Below the pieces are notes generated by a model that worked only from the letters and a program-made list of their open reading frames with translations, had not been told where the DNA came from and did no database searches. Positions 23,221-34,589 of a DNA stretch of 64,000 nucleotides are shown here, piece by piece. Made by a program: the position numbers and the translations under genes. Each line of letters begins with the position of its first letter. The first letter of the stretch is position 1. Source of the stretch: Larix kaempferi (taxonomy: Eukaryota > Streptophyta > Pinopsida > Pinales > Pinaceae); NCBI GenBank assembly GCA_027924585.1, contig BSBM01001662.1, positions 496,001 through 560,000 on the forward strand, in the 5' to 3' direction.

Positions 23221-24150
23221 TTACAAATCATCGGGGTATGGTGGACCAAAAATTTCTCGATAGGCGTTGTCTTCATTGCACCATGCCTTTGAATAAATAG
23301 AACTCTGAACCACGTGTCTATTATGATGCATGTGGACATCTATGCGGGTTTTGAAAAACCATGGTTGATTGTATTTAATATAGTACCCAAGGAATTGATC
23401 CTCAGTAATCTTTGTCTGCAAAATATCTTTGACCTGTTCGAGGGACTCTCCAACTACCCATGTCAGATTATACATAGCATCTAGTGATAATGCTGTCAGG
23501 TTGATGCCGAATGACTGCCACCAGTCTCTCATCCAATTAGGGATGTAGAATGCAGGGTCCTCATAGATTTGAGGAATTTGAAGTCCAAACTTCAGCATTG
23601 TATAATATGTTCTATCTGTATTTTATTTTCTCAAGAATTTCCACCATAATTTTCTATATTTTTCATAAGTGTGTGTAGTACTTGGAAACCGAAGACTAGC
23701 ATATTTATGTGGCCATGCTTCGAGAGAACATATCCGGTTAATACAGTAGTACTGTTGTTCTAGTTTTAGCCCAGGGTGGCATGTAGAGCCCTCTAACGAG
23801 ATTAAGGTAAGATCATGGTATAGCTTTGTTAACGAATTGCTTGCATCGGCTGCTTTTCTCAGGGAGTTGTTGTAAATCATCTCTAGTACAATATTGGATC
23901 CCATAGGCATTCTTCTGAGTTGTGGCACTAGTATATTAAAAGCATCAGATCCCTGTAAGTTAGCATCTAACACTTCAGTATGTCGCAACTCCCACCTAGG
24001 TTTCCAGTCTTGCATATAATCCAACCACATGATATTACAATCAATAGTATAAATCTGATGTTTTCCATTGGTTCAAGCAGAGATTTCCATGTTTACTTCT
24101 GGGTTATGGGCCTCGATATCACTTGCACCAGGCTAGCTTGTTTCAGGCCC
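23221..24150 (-). pseudogene. Unidentified decayed ORF, tryptophan-rich
   Basis: Two minus-strand frames, 23623-24030 and 23221-23598, are in the same phase and separated by a single TAA, giving about 270 residues of continuous coding character. The frame continues upstream to about 24150 with two more stops. Visible features are WLDYMQDWKPRWELRH, LVPQLRRMPMGSN, a PNWMRDWWQSFGI motif and a C-terminal KYNQPWFFKTRIDVHMHH stretch ending FGPPYPDDL. I do not recognise the family. The WxxxWWxxFG type of motif and the position inside a CACTA element suggest either a captured gene or a relic of a reverse-transcribing plant element, but neither is supported by a named domain. There is no signal peptide or obvious membrane segment. 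Confidence 0.45.
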
Positions 24151-25809
24151 ACTTGTTAAAAATTAGCAGCATTCTTCTGTGTCAAATATTCTCTTATTAA
24201 TAACCATTTTGAATCAAATATTCTATTATTAGTCATTGACACATTAAAACACCTTAGATCTAAGCCCGAGGTGAATCAAGATTTAGAGTCAAATCACTGT
24301 GGATAGTACCTCATAGTTGCAATCAAATGTGTGGGGAATACTATACATGCAGGAGCATCATCTAAATACTATGTGTAGATGGTTGTGAAAGACAAGCCAT
24401 GATTGATGCCTAGGAGGCTTGTTATGTGCTATAAATATGCACATTGTATCAAGTATTATTTCAACCAAGTAAAAGGAGAAGATGTCTCAGCAAATGCAGG
24501 GGGGTCATTTGAAATAGGTGAATGAAGAGGTGAGAATGAACAGGAAGCAGGGTAGGCAGGACTGGGAATTACCACACTATCACTATGGGGAATTAATGAG
24601 AGACCTAGAGTAGGTGGTGCCCTGAACAATCTAACATACAGGTAATTTACAAGCAGGTGAAACTGATGTGTGTATGTTTTTAATAACATTTCCTGTCATA
24701 ATCTCTAGAAGGAAATGAACACAAGTGCATATTTTCTATCAAAAGGAATACAATTTACATCTTACTCAAGTTTTCTTGTGGAATCTATTGATGGTGTTCA
24801 AAGCTGTGATATCCAGAGCACTTTCAGGGCTAAGAGTTGAAATTCAAGACCTCGTTTGAAGCAATCACATTAATATCGCCAATTAAAACAGCTATCACAT
24901 CCAAAATCTACGTATAAATCCAGATGAGCTTAATAGACCAAATGAGAATTCACATCCTCAGCATTGATACCGAGAAACATAGTGTTTTATTTTAAAAAAT
25001 TATTAAAATTTTCACATACAACTTGGAAAGCAATCTGGTTCAAATTCCAAAACCAAAATCTAAAAGCTAGGTACAATATCATTAAGACAATCATTCTTCT
25101 ATGGCCATGAAGGTTAAACTATGCCTTCAAATCATGGGCAGAGAACTCAAGAAATGCTTGCAGGATAACAGAAAAGCCTCAAACTCTCACCAGCTCAAAT
25201 CAAGAGAATGTGACAAAAGGCAGAGATACAAAACTGCTTAAACCAAAATTAGGATTACAGCAAAGCTCCCAACTCACATCATCACAAACCAAGGAGAATG
25301 TTGCTACCAGCAGAGAGATTTAAAATTGCTTAAAATCAAAATTAAACTGCAGGCATAAACACCCTCAAAATGTGATAATGAGCACATATCTAATTCATAT
25401 TCCAAGAATCCACTTGCACGGAAATATCCAAATAAAACTGGTTTGCAACTGTTTTCAAAAACCATATAAATGAACTTTGTATCACTATTTATTTGTTAAA
25501 TAGAACTACAGCCTTTACATCAATCAACAACAATGATTCCATGTATATTGGTTTAGTTATAAAATCAAAACAACCCAATTAACAAATGAAATCAACAACA
25601 CCTAATTCGAACCCATAAAATGCAGAAATTCGACTCAATAGAGGAAGGTTTCAAAATCCCAAAGGAACACGCACAGTGAAGGAGGTCACGGACAAAGAGC
25701 CGGTTGCAAGGGGTGGAATATCTATGAGGGAATGCTTGCGCAAAACCGTCCCAGCTCAACCCCAAAATTTACCTCCCTACTTGCAAACAAGTTTATCAAA
25801 AAGGGTTCC
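24151..25809. other. No recognisable genes
   Basis: AT-rich sequence within the CACTA element with stops in all frames. The ORF at 24456-24689 (minus) has no recognisable similarity. Confidence 0.35.
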
Positions 25810-26750
25810 ACATACTCACATTCGAATGCATAATTTACGATAGCATTCATAATCAATTCAGGATTGGACATATCTCCAACACAGATATCGAGAGTTGGCA
25901 GAGGACGAAAAACCCTATCTCAGCAACCAACACAAGCAACCATTTAGGGTCTACCAATACTATCTCTATCTCCAGCATTGTCTTTTAGAAAAATTTGAGT
26001 TCCATTACTGCAAGTTTGGTGAATTAGAATCCACTTATGGTTGCAATTTAGAGTCCGCGGGGAATTGCACAAATGGCTGGAGCACACAAAACCAACTTCA
26101 ACCCCCCTCGTAGCAATTGCATGGTGAGAGTTTCAAGAGGAAATGGAATTGTAGCTGGTTGCATGCACTAGCTAGTGTGGTCGAACAAGAGCAACAGAGC
26201 GTTTTTGTTAAGCTCGACAGAGACAATTAGAAAATGACCAAAAGTAATCTCATCAAACCCGAAAACCTACCAAAGCATAACGACTAACAAAGGACCACAC
26301 ATAACCTGTAAAAATACTCATTTCCATATCGAATTTACCACAACATTCATAAGAAATTCATGATTGGACATATCTCCAACACGGATATCAATAGTTGGCA
26401 GAGGACGAAAAACCCTATCTCAGCAATCAACAAAAGCAACCATTTAGGGTCTACCAATACTACCTCTATCTCCAACATTGTTTTTTTGACAAATTTGAGT
26501 TCCATTACTGCAAGTTTGGTAAATTAGAATCCACTTACAGCTGCCATTGAGGGTCTACGGGGATTTGCAAAAACGGTCAGAGCACACGAAACCAACTTAA
26601 ACCCCTCTTGTAGCAATTGCACGGTGAGAGTTCAAAGAGGAGATGGAATTGTAGCAGTTTGCAAGCTCTAGCTGGTGCGGTCGAACGTCGAGAGCAACAA
26701 AGCATTTCATAGTTAGCAAATGACCAAAATGAATCACATCAAACCTGTGG
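25810..26750. repeat. Tandem duplication with a 500-bp period
   Basis: The segment about 25810-26265 is repeated at about 26310-26750 at an offset of 500 bases. The shared core includes GATTGGACATATCTCCAACAC and AACCCTATCTCAGCAA. A few substitutions and small indels separate the copies. A forward ORF in the first copy (25895-26113) is broken in the second, so it is unlikely to be a gene. Confidence 0.85.
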
Positions 26751-26784
26751 ACATAACATATGTTTTTGTTTTTGTTTTTAACCG

Positions 26785-26965
26785 TCGACAATGTTAAAAG
26801 GTTGTCAAATATATGACATTTGTTATGACATAACAATGTTACATGGTTATCAAATATATATTGACATTTGTTAGAACATAATAATGTTACATAGGTTTTC
26901 AAATATATATTGACATTTGTTATAACATAGGTTATCAAATATATGACATTTGTAACATAGGTTTT
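26785..26965. repeat. Short tandem repeats, about 50-60 bp units
   Basis: The phrase ATGTTACATAGG...TCAAATATAT..TGACATTTGTTA recurs about four times. The minus-strand ORF across it (26597-26938) is made by the repeat and is not considered a gene. Confidence 0.75.
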
Positions 26966-27700
26966 TTATTTTGTTTTATATGACAATTTTTTTTTATATA
27001 ACAATTTTATCAATAACGATACTAATTAAAAATTAAAATTTAGCATACTAATTACCATACCCATAGGAATTTCAATATATGGATAGAGAGCAATTAGGAT
27101 TCAGTCGATAACAACGATTGGGATGTTTAGACCATTATAGATATTGAAGACTGATATAGTATTAGATGAACTAAAAGTGTACAATTTGATTCCGATGGAG
27201 TGGATCCAAGTGTCGACATATTTGCAAAAGACATCATCAGACGATGCAAGATCTAGTTCTCACGAAACAAAAGTGGTTGGTTGATTAAGAGGACTTACAA
27301 GTAGTGATGAACGATCAACATTAAGATTAAAACTAGCTTAGAAAGACCAACAAGGATAGAGCCCCTTTCAAAATAAGTTTTTTATGTTTCCAAAGAAAGA
27401 CTCAAAAAAGTTTTTTATGTTTCCAATGAGTCTAGTAGAGTTCTAATATGAAATAACCCAAAAAATAACACATAAATATTATAACACAATTTTGTATCTT
27501 GCTCAATCGACACATGTTCGATTCAAACCATTAACACTACAACCTCTAGGAACACCCTCGCTACTACACATGTAGAATATAATTAGATTAGAAAACTACT
27601 TTCCAAATATAACCAAGTTAATCAACAAAATGAACATATGGTGAGTGCATTTAATTTAACCTAAAAACATTGCGTACCTCTACTTTTCAACAATTAAATA
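26966..27700. other. 3' flank of the TNP2-like gene
   Basis: No coding signal. A 25-base phrase containing AGTTTTTTATGTTTCCAA is duplicated at about 27375 and 27405. Confidence 0.35.
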
Positions 27701-30700
27701 TCATTCATCTTCTTCTTCCTCCAACTCAACATCTATATCAAAATCTGGTTTTGAATAGACATTGATGAAAGGATCATTCACATCGTCATCAGCATCAAAG
27801 TCATCTTCGCTAATATAGTCATCCTCATCGTCAATGAGATCATCATCTGATACATTTGCAGGATCATCCTCTTCAACTTCTTCATCTAACACATCGACTG
27901 TAGCCTGATCTGAATCATCATTATCCTCTTCTTCTTTGTGATTGTCTTCATCATCTAGTACATGATTATACGTTACTAGTCTTCCTCTTGGATCGTATCG
28001 AACAACGTATGACCAACCTACTTTACCTGGTACCTCGGAGTAGTAGACTTGCTCACATTGACTTGGAAGAACATAAGGCTCTGTACCTGGTTCAAATGCC
28101 CTTGTATTAACCATGGTAAATCCATTAGCATGCTCAATAACAGTTCTTTCAGGATCACGTTCATGCATCTGTAGCTTGTACCACTTCACCTCAAACAAAA
28201 CTATTTTAAAGGAATTAAAATCACACTCAACAATGTCCTCCAAATGCCCATAGTACCTATTCTCGGTTTCTTCTGGATGTCTATCACTTATGGAGGAAAC
28301 ATTGGTGACCTTAAAGACTGCAGTTATCCCACAATCTGAGGTTTTCCTGTTATCATCCAACTTTTGGATATGAAATTTACGACCATTACACAACATAGCC
28401 TTGTGATGTTTGAGCTACAACATTGACAACAGGTTAAAAATACATTGTGAATTAATAATCGTCATATAGGATTCAGTAAATATATTTGAAAACTTAAACA
28501 AACGAAATGTAATAACTAGAAAAATGGATTGAAGTAACTGGAAAAAATGTGCGTAAAAAAATTACTTGCCTTTTTATATTTTACACCATAGGCTAAATCA
28601 ACTTCCCTTTGCGATGTAAGGTTAGGAATCTGATGTCAAAGACGATGAGATATTTAATCATGTTACTGAGCCCTTCCCATGATAACCTACCAAAGAATTC
28701 TTCACAATATTTTATCCAATGCTCCATCCAATCAAGGTTGTTTGTAATTTATAAATGTAAAGCATCCCACACTCGACCAACTATAGGATAAAAAACAATT
28801 CAATTTCATATTTAATTAGATCATCATTAAAGGAACATAGCTTAATATAGTTGAAAATGCATAATTATTAAAAATAGTTAAAAACAGTATGATAATAAAA
28901 AATTGGAAAGAATAAATGTGTAACATATTAATTCAACAACGTATAATAATAATTACCTTTCATAGTCCTAAATGTACCTCTCCCCAGTAGGACCTCCCCT
29001 TCAAATTTGTTGATGGAGTCGAGATGCCAAATGCGAGGGACATTCATATTTTCTACTAATTTAGGTAGATATTCACTAATGTACACCATGCATTGATATA
29101 CCATATATCCTTCAACCATAGAACCCTTGGGACACGCTCTTTGTCTAACAAAATCCTTCAGTGACTTCAACTGCCTCTCCACCATCCACATCGACGTTGT
29201 GTGTACTGGTCCACATAATTCAATCTCCTCAACATGGTGTATGAGGTAGTGTTCTTGTGCATTGAAAAATGCCGAAGGTAGATACTGTTGGATTTCACAC
29301 ATTAGTCGGGGAATTTCTCTCTTCCAGTGCCTTATATCTTCTTTATGGATTTCTTTTGATGAAATCCACCTACAAATGATGCAATAAAACAATATGTCAA
29401 TAAGTTTCGCTACAGTACACAGACCAAGTACATTTTTGGAGTAAAACATTACTTACCTCATGTATTTTCCAAGAACATCAATAATATGTTTTATGTTGCT
29501 GTCAAATTCATCTGGGAGAGATAAAGGTAGAACATACTGCATAAAAAAACCGTTAATTATTAATATTTATTTCTAAATAAGAGAATAGAATTAATAAAAT
29601 AGTGCATACCGATAATGAAATATATTATAGACTAATGATTACCTTAATGAATGTATGCCAATCATGTGTTTTAACCCCTGCAAAATCACCTTTTTTCATC
29701 AAGATATTCTTTATGTTTAACGAAAAACCCGTCGGAAACCTGATATTTTTTATGACCTCTCTCACAATATTGCTCTGTTTCTCCGTCAAGCACCAAGGAA
29801 GACTAATATTCTATTGATGGCCATCACCATTAGAATTAATGATCACACTTTGCAATGTGTGATTAGAATCTTGGATGTCACTACAAATCTTTCCAATTAT
29901 TTCTTTGTCACTCCTTCCATCTAATATTCGCCATAACATTTCTGTTATGTTTTTTCTGATATGCATTGTGTCAAACAAATGAACTATTTGTAGGTGCTCG
30001 TAGTATGACAAGCTACTGAATTGGATCAGGTAAATTTTGATTCCTCGTGTGCCTTAACGACATTCATGAAATATCAGTACATAATCAAATTAAAACCAAT
30101 TAATCAATAATGGTATAACATATCGCATTGAACATAATTCAATACAACAAAAAAAATGGCATACCTTGACGATTTCTATTATATTCCACCTTCAATAGGT
30201 GAGGTGTCATTCTTCATGGTTTTTTTCCATTCTCTTCTTTACCGTTAAATTTTTCTTTGTCTGTAGTTTGATAACTATGGTTCTTAGGCAGAAAGTGCCT
30301 ATACTCATCGAACACTTCCTTTACTAAACTCCTTGAACGACGAGATTTTATCCTGGGACCGCAAAATGGACATGCATATTTACCCTTTGTTTGAAGACCT
30401 ACAAGATATTATATGAATTGGTGTAGAAAATTAGCATTACAATTTAAAATAATGCATGATGTTATCAATAGGTATATAAAATATTAAAGAACAAAAGAAA
30501 GTAACAACAATATACCACAAAAATGTGTTAACCTAGGAGCATCATGAATTGTAAATGCAAGTATTCCATGGAATTGAAATCGTCTTTCCCCGATTGGTCT
30601 AGAAATATCATACATAGTGATGCCAACCCATAACTTCAGCAACTCATCGATAAGCGGCTCAAGATATACGTTCATATCTTTAACCTGGTACTTTCCTAAT

Positions 30701-32223
30701 CAATGAAAGACATAATTTACATGCATGCAACAAATCAATGAAATATTTAATGATCAGACTTTCAATTAAAAAAATACCTATTAATTAAATACCTGGAACA
30801 ATCATTTCCAACATTGTGTGCTCTCTCTTGATCGACATCCAAGGAGGAAGGTTATTGTTTATAACAAAAACAGGACACACTGAGTAGGTTGAACGTAGCT
30901 CTCCAAATGGATTGACACCATCAACTGCCAAAGAAAGTTTAACATTACAAGGATCTTCTTTAAAAATTGGCCACTTTTCTTCGATGTAACTGAATGCAGA
31001 ACCATCTGCAGGCATTCGAAGAACATCATCATGACTTCTGTTCTTTGCATGGAAATCCATAAACTGTGCTATACTTTTACACCTGAAAAACCACTGGAAA
31101 TGTGGGATTATCGGAATATAACGAATAACTTTTTGAGGCACCTTTTTTGTCACTTTATCCATTCGATACCTACTTGTTTGACATTGTGGGCATTCATTTT
31201 CTAATGCATATTGTCCATAGTATATGATATGATCATTAGGACATGCATCAATAGCTTGTCACTCCATACCAAATGCTTTCATAATGACATATATCCCTCG
31301 ATATGTGTGTGGTAAAATATTTGAAGTTGGTAATAGAAATTCACCTAACAATCTACAAAATTCAAAAGAATAAATCAATGAAAACAATATTAATCATCAA
31401 TATCGCATCCAAAATTTACACATTATATTACAATAGCAACAATATAGGAAAAAAGTCAACCATTTCTATATATAGATATTGTGAACATGTAGACAAAAAA
31501 AATAAAAAATTACATACCTTAGTATCTGTGTCATATAGGTGTTTGATAATCCATTCAAAACCTTCAAGTTCACTAACAACAATATAGTAGATAAAAGATT
31601 TTTTTTTGATCCTTCATAAAGAGGTTGACATGACTTCTCAAGTAGAGGATCAATATCATCACTATCATCCTGGTTGTCCTCATCCATTGGAGCAAATGTG
31701 TCTTGGATAATCTATGTATCTCATCTTCCTGATTTGTGTCGCTAATGTTATGATATACATCCATTATATCATCAGAAATAACTACTTGATCATCTTCAAT
31801 ATTCTGATGTAAAAGTTCATCAGGCTGTACTGAATTAGTATTTCTGCTAGTACTTGGAAAATAACTCTTTGGAACGCGACATTTTGGGGGCATTGTCTAT
31901 AAATTTACAAACAACATAGAAAAATTAGTTTGTATAGAACATATAGTAAAAAAATAAGACATTTTACTAAAATTCATGCAAAGATGATGACTATTATAGT
32001 GAATATATTAAAAATTGAACCCCAAAAATAGTCTTACCAGGGGACGATATTCATAACCCCCTTCGGCGTGCCCCTTCTCCCTACAATGTATTTCAGTTGT
32101 TTCTATTAAAAGTCTTCTTTTTTGCAATCCCTTTCAATCAAAGCAAGGACAATAACATTTTCCATCTCCTCTCGCCTCTAATGTAGCTCTAAACTCAGCA
32201 AGCTTCCTTGCATTTTCATTCAT
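27701..32223 (-). pseudogene. CACTA TNP2-type transposase, multi-exon, inactivated
   Basis: Exon 1 from 32223 (MNENARKLAEF) holds a transposase-associated zinc-like region (CYCPCFD...HCREKGH). The next part (31480-31893) has PLYEGSKKNLL and LNGLSNTYM. The TNP2 core follows: ACPNDHIIYYG, CPQC, KVIRYIPIIPHFQ, PADGSAFSYI, LAVDGVNPFGEL and LPPWMSIKRE (30785-31340), VYLEPLIDEL (30514-30690), GLQTKGKYACPFCGP (about 30400), DTMHIRKNITEML (about 29960) and a segment at 29640-29825. A DUF4218 region (28965-29375: HYLIHHVEEIELCGPVHTTS) and a DUF4216 region with acidic C-terminus (27701-28420) end it. Exon edges mostly show GT/AG. Stops at 32144, 31259, 30214 and about 28750 and a frameshift near 31690 disable it. 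TNP2/TNPD cuts the CACTA ends. Confidence 0.9.
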
Positions 32224-33405
32224 AGTGAAAAATCCTTGTAGTGGCTGTACAAGTAATTGTCTTACCTACAACATACAAAACAATAACTTGTCAATTACAT
32301 TAGATCTTATAAGTACATTTCTGAATATAGTATATTATAATCCAATATTTTCTATATTTATAAAGAAAAACCTGAAGACTAAAGTTAATATGAATGGAAA
32401 GATGGTAAGTTGGTTGTGAGAAAGTCAATTCAGAATGGTTGGTTACTAAAAAAAATGGTAAATGTCAAATGTTAAGGAACCAAAAATATTGGGAAATTGA
32501 TAACTACTTGTATAGTTTGAAGACCTCATATAGTTTGACCACCAAAGAGGGTAGCCTCTTAACCAATATTGTAGTTATAATCCCTAGCTTAGTAGGACAC
32601 ATCAATGTGGTACACATTAGAACTAGGAGAAGAGATCATTATGTCACTTATAGTGTTTCATAACTTAGGATGACAAAGAGAATGGGTTCAAGTGGCCTAA
32701 CTTGGAGATGTAGTATTTGAATAAGAACCTTTATGCATGATAGATTTTTATATTGTAGATGAAATAGGGATGGGCTATTTGTGAACTCTCGTGAATATGT
32801 TTTCATAAGCTTCTTGAATATGTTGCATAGCTTAAGAAGCATCACAAATTTTTTTTAACAAAAAAAAGCATCACAAACACAATATTAATCACAAGCAAGA
32901 AAATTACCACTTAATTTAATTTAAAAAAATGACTTTACTACTAGAATGAATGTTATTTACCATGAAAATCAACTTGTTACCCTAAAATATTTAACTAGAA
33001 TCTAGATTTGACAAGGTGATGCAATTCTTAAGCTAGAAGTATGTTGGACTTAAAGTAGCATTTCCATCAATTTCCTTGCCACAACCATTTTATAATGAAC
33101 TTTTGTGGGTAGAAAGACAAAAAAGCAAGTTAACATGACCAAAGACAAAAAAAACAAGTTCTTGAGAAAAATATTAGAAAGGAAACAAAAAAATTAACAT
33201 GACCTAAGCCTCATTACTTATAAACAATATTAAACTCTAAACCTTATAAAAATATAGACAAAAAATTACACATTACTAACCTCGCAATTTCAATATCAGA
33301 CCTATCCAGAATATCCAAGTTCATACAATCACCCTACAAGTCCAAAATCCGTGTTCAATGTGCCGCAAGAAAAGAAAATGTGAAAATTATGGTGAGAGTG
33401 TGTAG

Positions 33406-33413
33406 TTTATATA
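33406..33413 (-). promoter_or_regulatory. Candidate TATA box of the CACTA promoter
   Basis: On the minus strand the sequence GCTATATAAAC lies inside the right subterminal region, about 1.2 kb upstream of the first TNP2-type exon. CACTA elements typically transcribe inward from this end, so position and orientation fit. No transcription start is known. Confidence 0.5.
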
Positions 33414-33420
33414 GCTCGAC

Positions 33421-33525
33421 CTTTGTCCGTGTTTCCACGAAAAGTGAAACCTAAAAAAATCGTGGATATATCGACGAATTTTCGTGGAACTTTCAAAAAC
33501 GTGGATATTGCCACGTCTTTTCGTG
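33421..33525. repeat. CACTA right subterminal repeats, truncated terminus
   Basis: The motif TTCGTGG/CCACGAA occurs five to six times in about 100 bp, and TATATCGACGAA matches the phrase near 4510 and 4817. The last element-like bases, CTTTTCGTGG, correspond to the inner part of the left terminus. The expected outer bases through TAGTG are absent and gypsy LTR sequence follows at once. Confidence 0.75.
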
Positions 33526-33896
33526 GATGAACCTACAACAATTAATTAATCAAAATACAAGATATAGTAGCAATAAAATAACTTAGAATCACTTTTATAT
33601 TGATCACAGGCCACTTCGAGGGGGCAACCTCCTTTGAGCAAGGTCAATACAAATAACTTCACCGTACCTTCATTGGCTTCAACACACACTTATATACTAA
33701 GTCTATGCCCAATACTATGGGTCAAAACCATGAGACATATAATACTACGGGACGACTTACAAAGCATATGCATCCAATACTATGGGCCAATATTAACTAT
33801 GGATCAACAAATACTACGGGACGACTTACAAAGCATATGCGTCCAACAACAATATACTAACAAAGTAAAGAGAAGGGTTGACATGGGTTCCTAACA
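33526..33896 (-). repeat. 5' LTR of the outer gypsy element
   Basis: Same orientation as, and closely similar to, 279-665, from GATGAACCT to GGTTCCTAACA. It lacks the first few bases (TGC) at the CACTA junction. It is followed directly by ATAAG (33897-33901), the right copy of the target duplication. The ORF inside it is not a gene. Confidence 0.85.
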
Positions 33897-33901
33897 ATAA
33901 G
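33897..33901. repeat. Target-site duplication ATAAG (right copy)
   Basis: Matches 274-278 exactly; see the outer gypsy element. Confidence 0.75.
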
Positions 33902-34115
33902 AGCTAGGGAGATTCCCAATTGAGAATCAACCCCATAACTGAAGCCTTGATGCTGCCATTTTCATTTTTATTTTATCTGTTCTTTCCGCATACAGTAGCA
34001 ATCTAGCTCTTGCATGCTTTGAATGTTATAAGATAGGATTGTAGTTTATTATTGATGTGTGCAAAGCGATATTAGCAGTATATCGACTCACATAGCTCTA
34101 TTATATGTGTATTTT

Positions 34116-34589
34116 CCATAGTAGCATAATTTGAGTACAAATACGGATACGAATATGATTCAATACGGAAAAAATACGTAACAAAAAAATCCAATACAAA
34201 TAAAATACGGAAGTAGACTTCATATATATAATACTTTTAATCAAATATATAAATCAATATAGCATAATGTACATTAAAAACCATTGGTTTATTTTTAGAC
34301 ATATTATTTACAAACAACCAAAGTTACTATTTAAAAACAAAAATATAAATGTGAACATGAGAGATAACAACTAGTTATTAATAGTTACTTTTTTATAAGA
34401 AAGTAATAAATTGAATGTTATTTATATTTTATAGTTATTAAATAGTTAAAATTTGGTTTTTAAAATTTATTGTTTCATTAGTAAGAATCTATATTCGTAT
34501 CATATATATACACTGAATATTCGACGAATTCGAATTGCTCTGAATTTCCATACGGGAAATGCCAATACGGCCGAATTATGCTACTATGG
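34116..34589. mobile_element. MITE-like element with 16-bp inverted termini
   Basis: CCATAGTAGCATAATT at 34116-34131 is repeated as its exact reverse complement at 34574-34589. The 474-bp interior is AT-rich and non-coding and contains several ATACGG/CCGTAT phrases in both orientations. TATTT before and TATTA after may be a degenerate target duplication. The superfamily cannot be assigned from the sequence alone. Confidence 0.6.

Larger units (their letters stand above)
4284..33525 (-). mobile_element. CACTA (En/Spm) DNA transposon, large, one end lost
   Basis: The left end begins CACTACCACATATGG, a canonical CACTA terminus, followed by about 500 bp of subterminal repeats built on CCACGAA/TTCGTGG. 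The same motif cluster reappears at 33421-33525, where the sequence CTTTTCGTGG matches the inner part of the inverted terminus before breaking into a gypsy LTR. A TNP2-type transposase (27701-32223) and a second transposase-like gene (17600-21360) lie inside on the minus strand. About 9.9 kb of the length is a later Tat-type gypsy insertion, so the element itself is about 19 kb. The outermost 20-odd bases of the right terminus are missing and the genes carry stops, so the copy is immobile. Confidence 0.8.
279..33896 (-). mobile_element. Ty3/gypsy LTR retrotransposon split by a CACTA insertion
   Basis: The outermost element reads on the minus strand. Its 3' LTR (279-665), polypurine tract, and decayed integrase, RNase H, protease and gag lie in 279 to about 4283. 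Its 5' LTR is at 33526-33896. The LTRs are in the same orientation and nearly the same length and sequence, and the outer flanks carry the same ATAAG duplication. Everything between 4284 and about 33525 is a later CACTA transposon. No primer-binding site is seen next to the 5' LTR; it was probably lost in a deletion at the CACTA/LTR junction. The pol region has large internal deletions, so this copy was non-autonomous. Confidence 0.75.

Noticed and set aside
26597-26938. 113-codon minus-strand ORF
   Set aside because: Its repetitive product is created by the underlying 50-60 bp DNA repeat.
33526-33896. Independent solo LTR
   Set aside because: Its outer flank duplicates the outer flank of the LTR at 279 and it has no duplication of its own, so it is better read as the 5' LTR of the same element.
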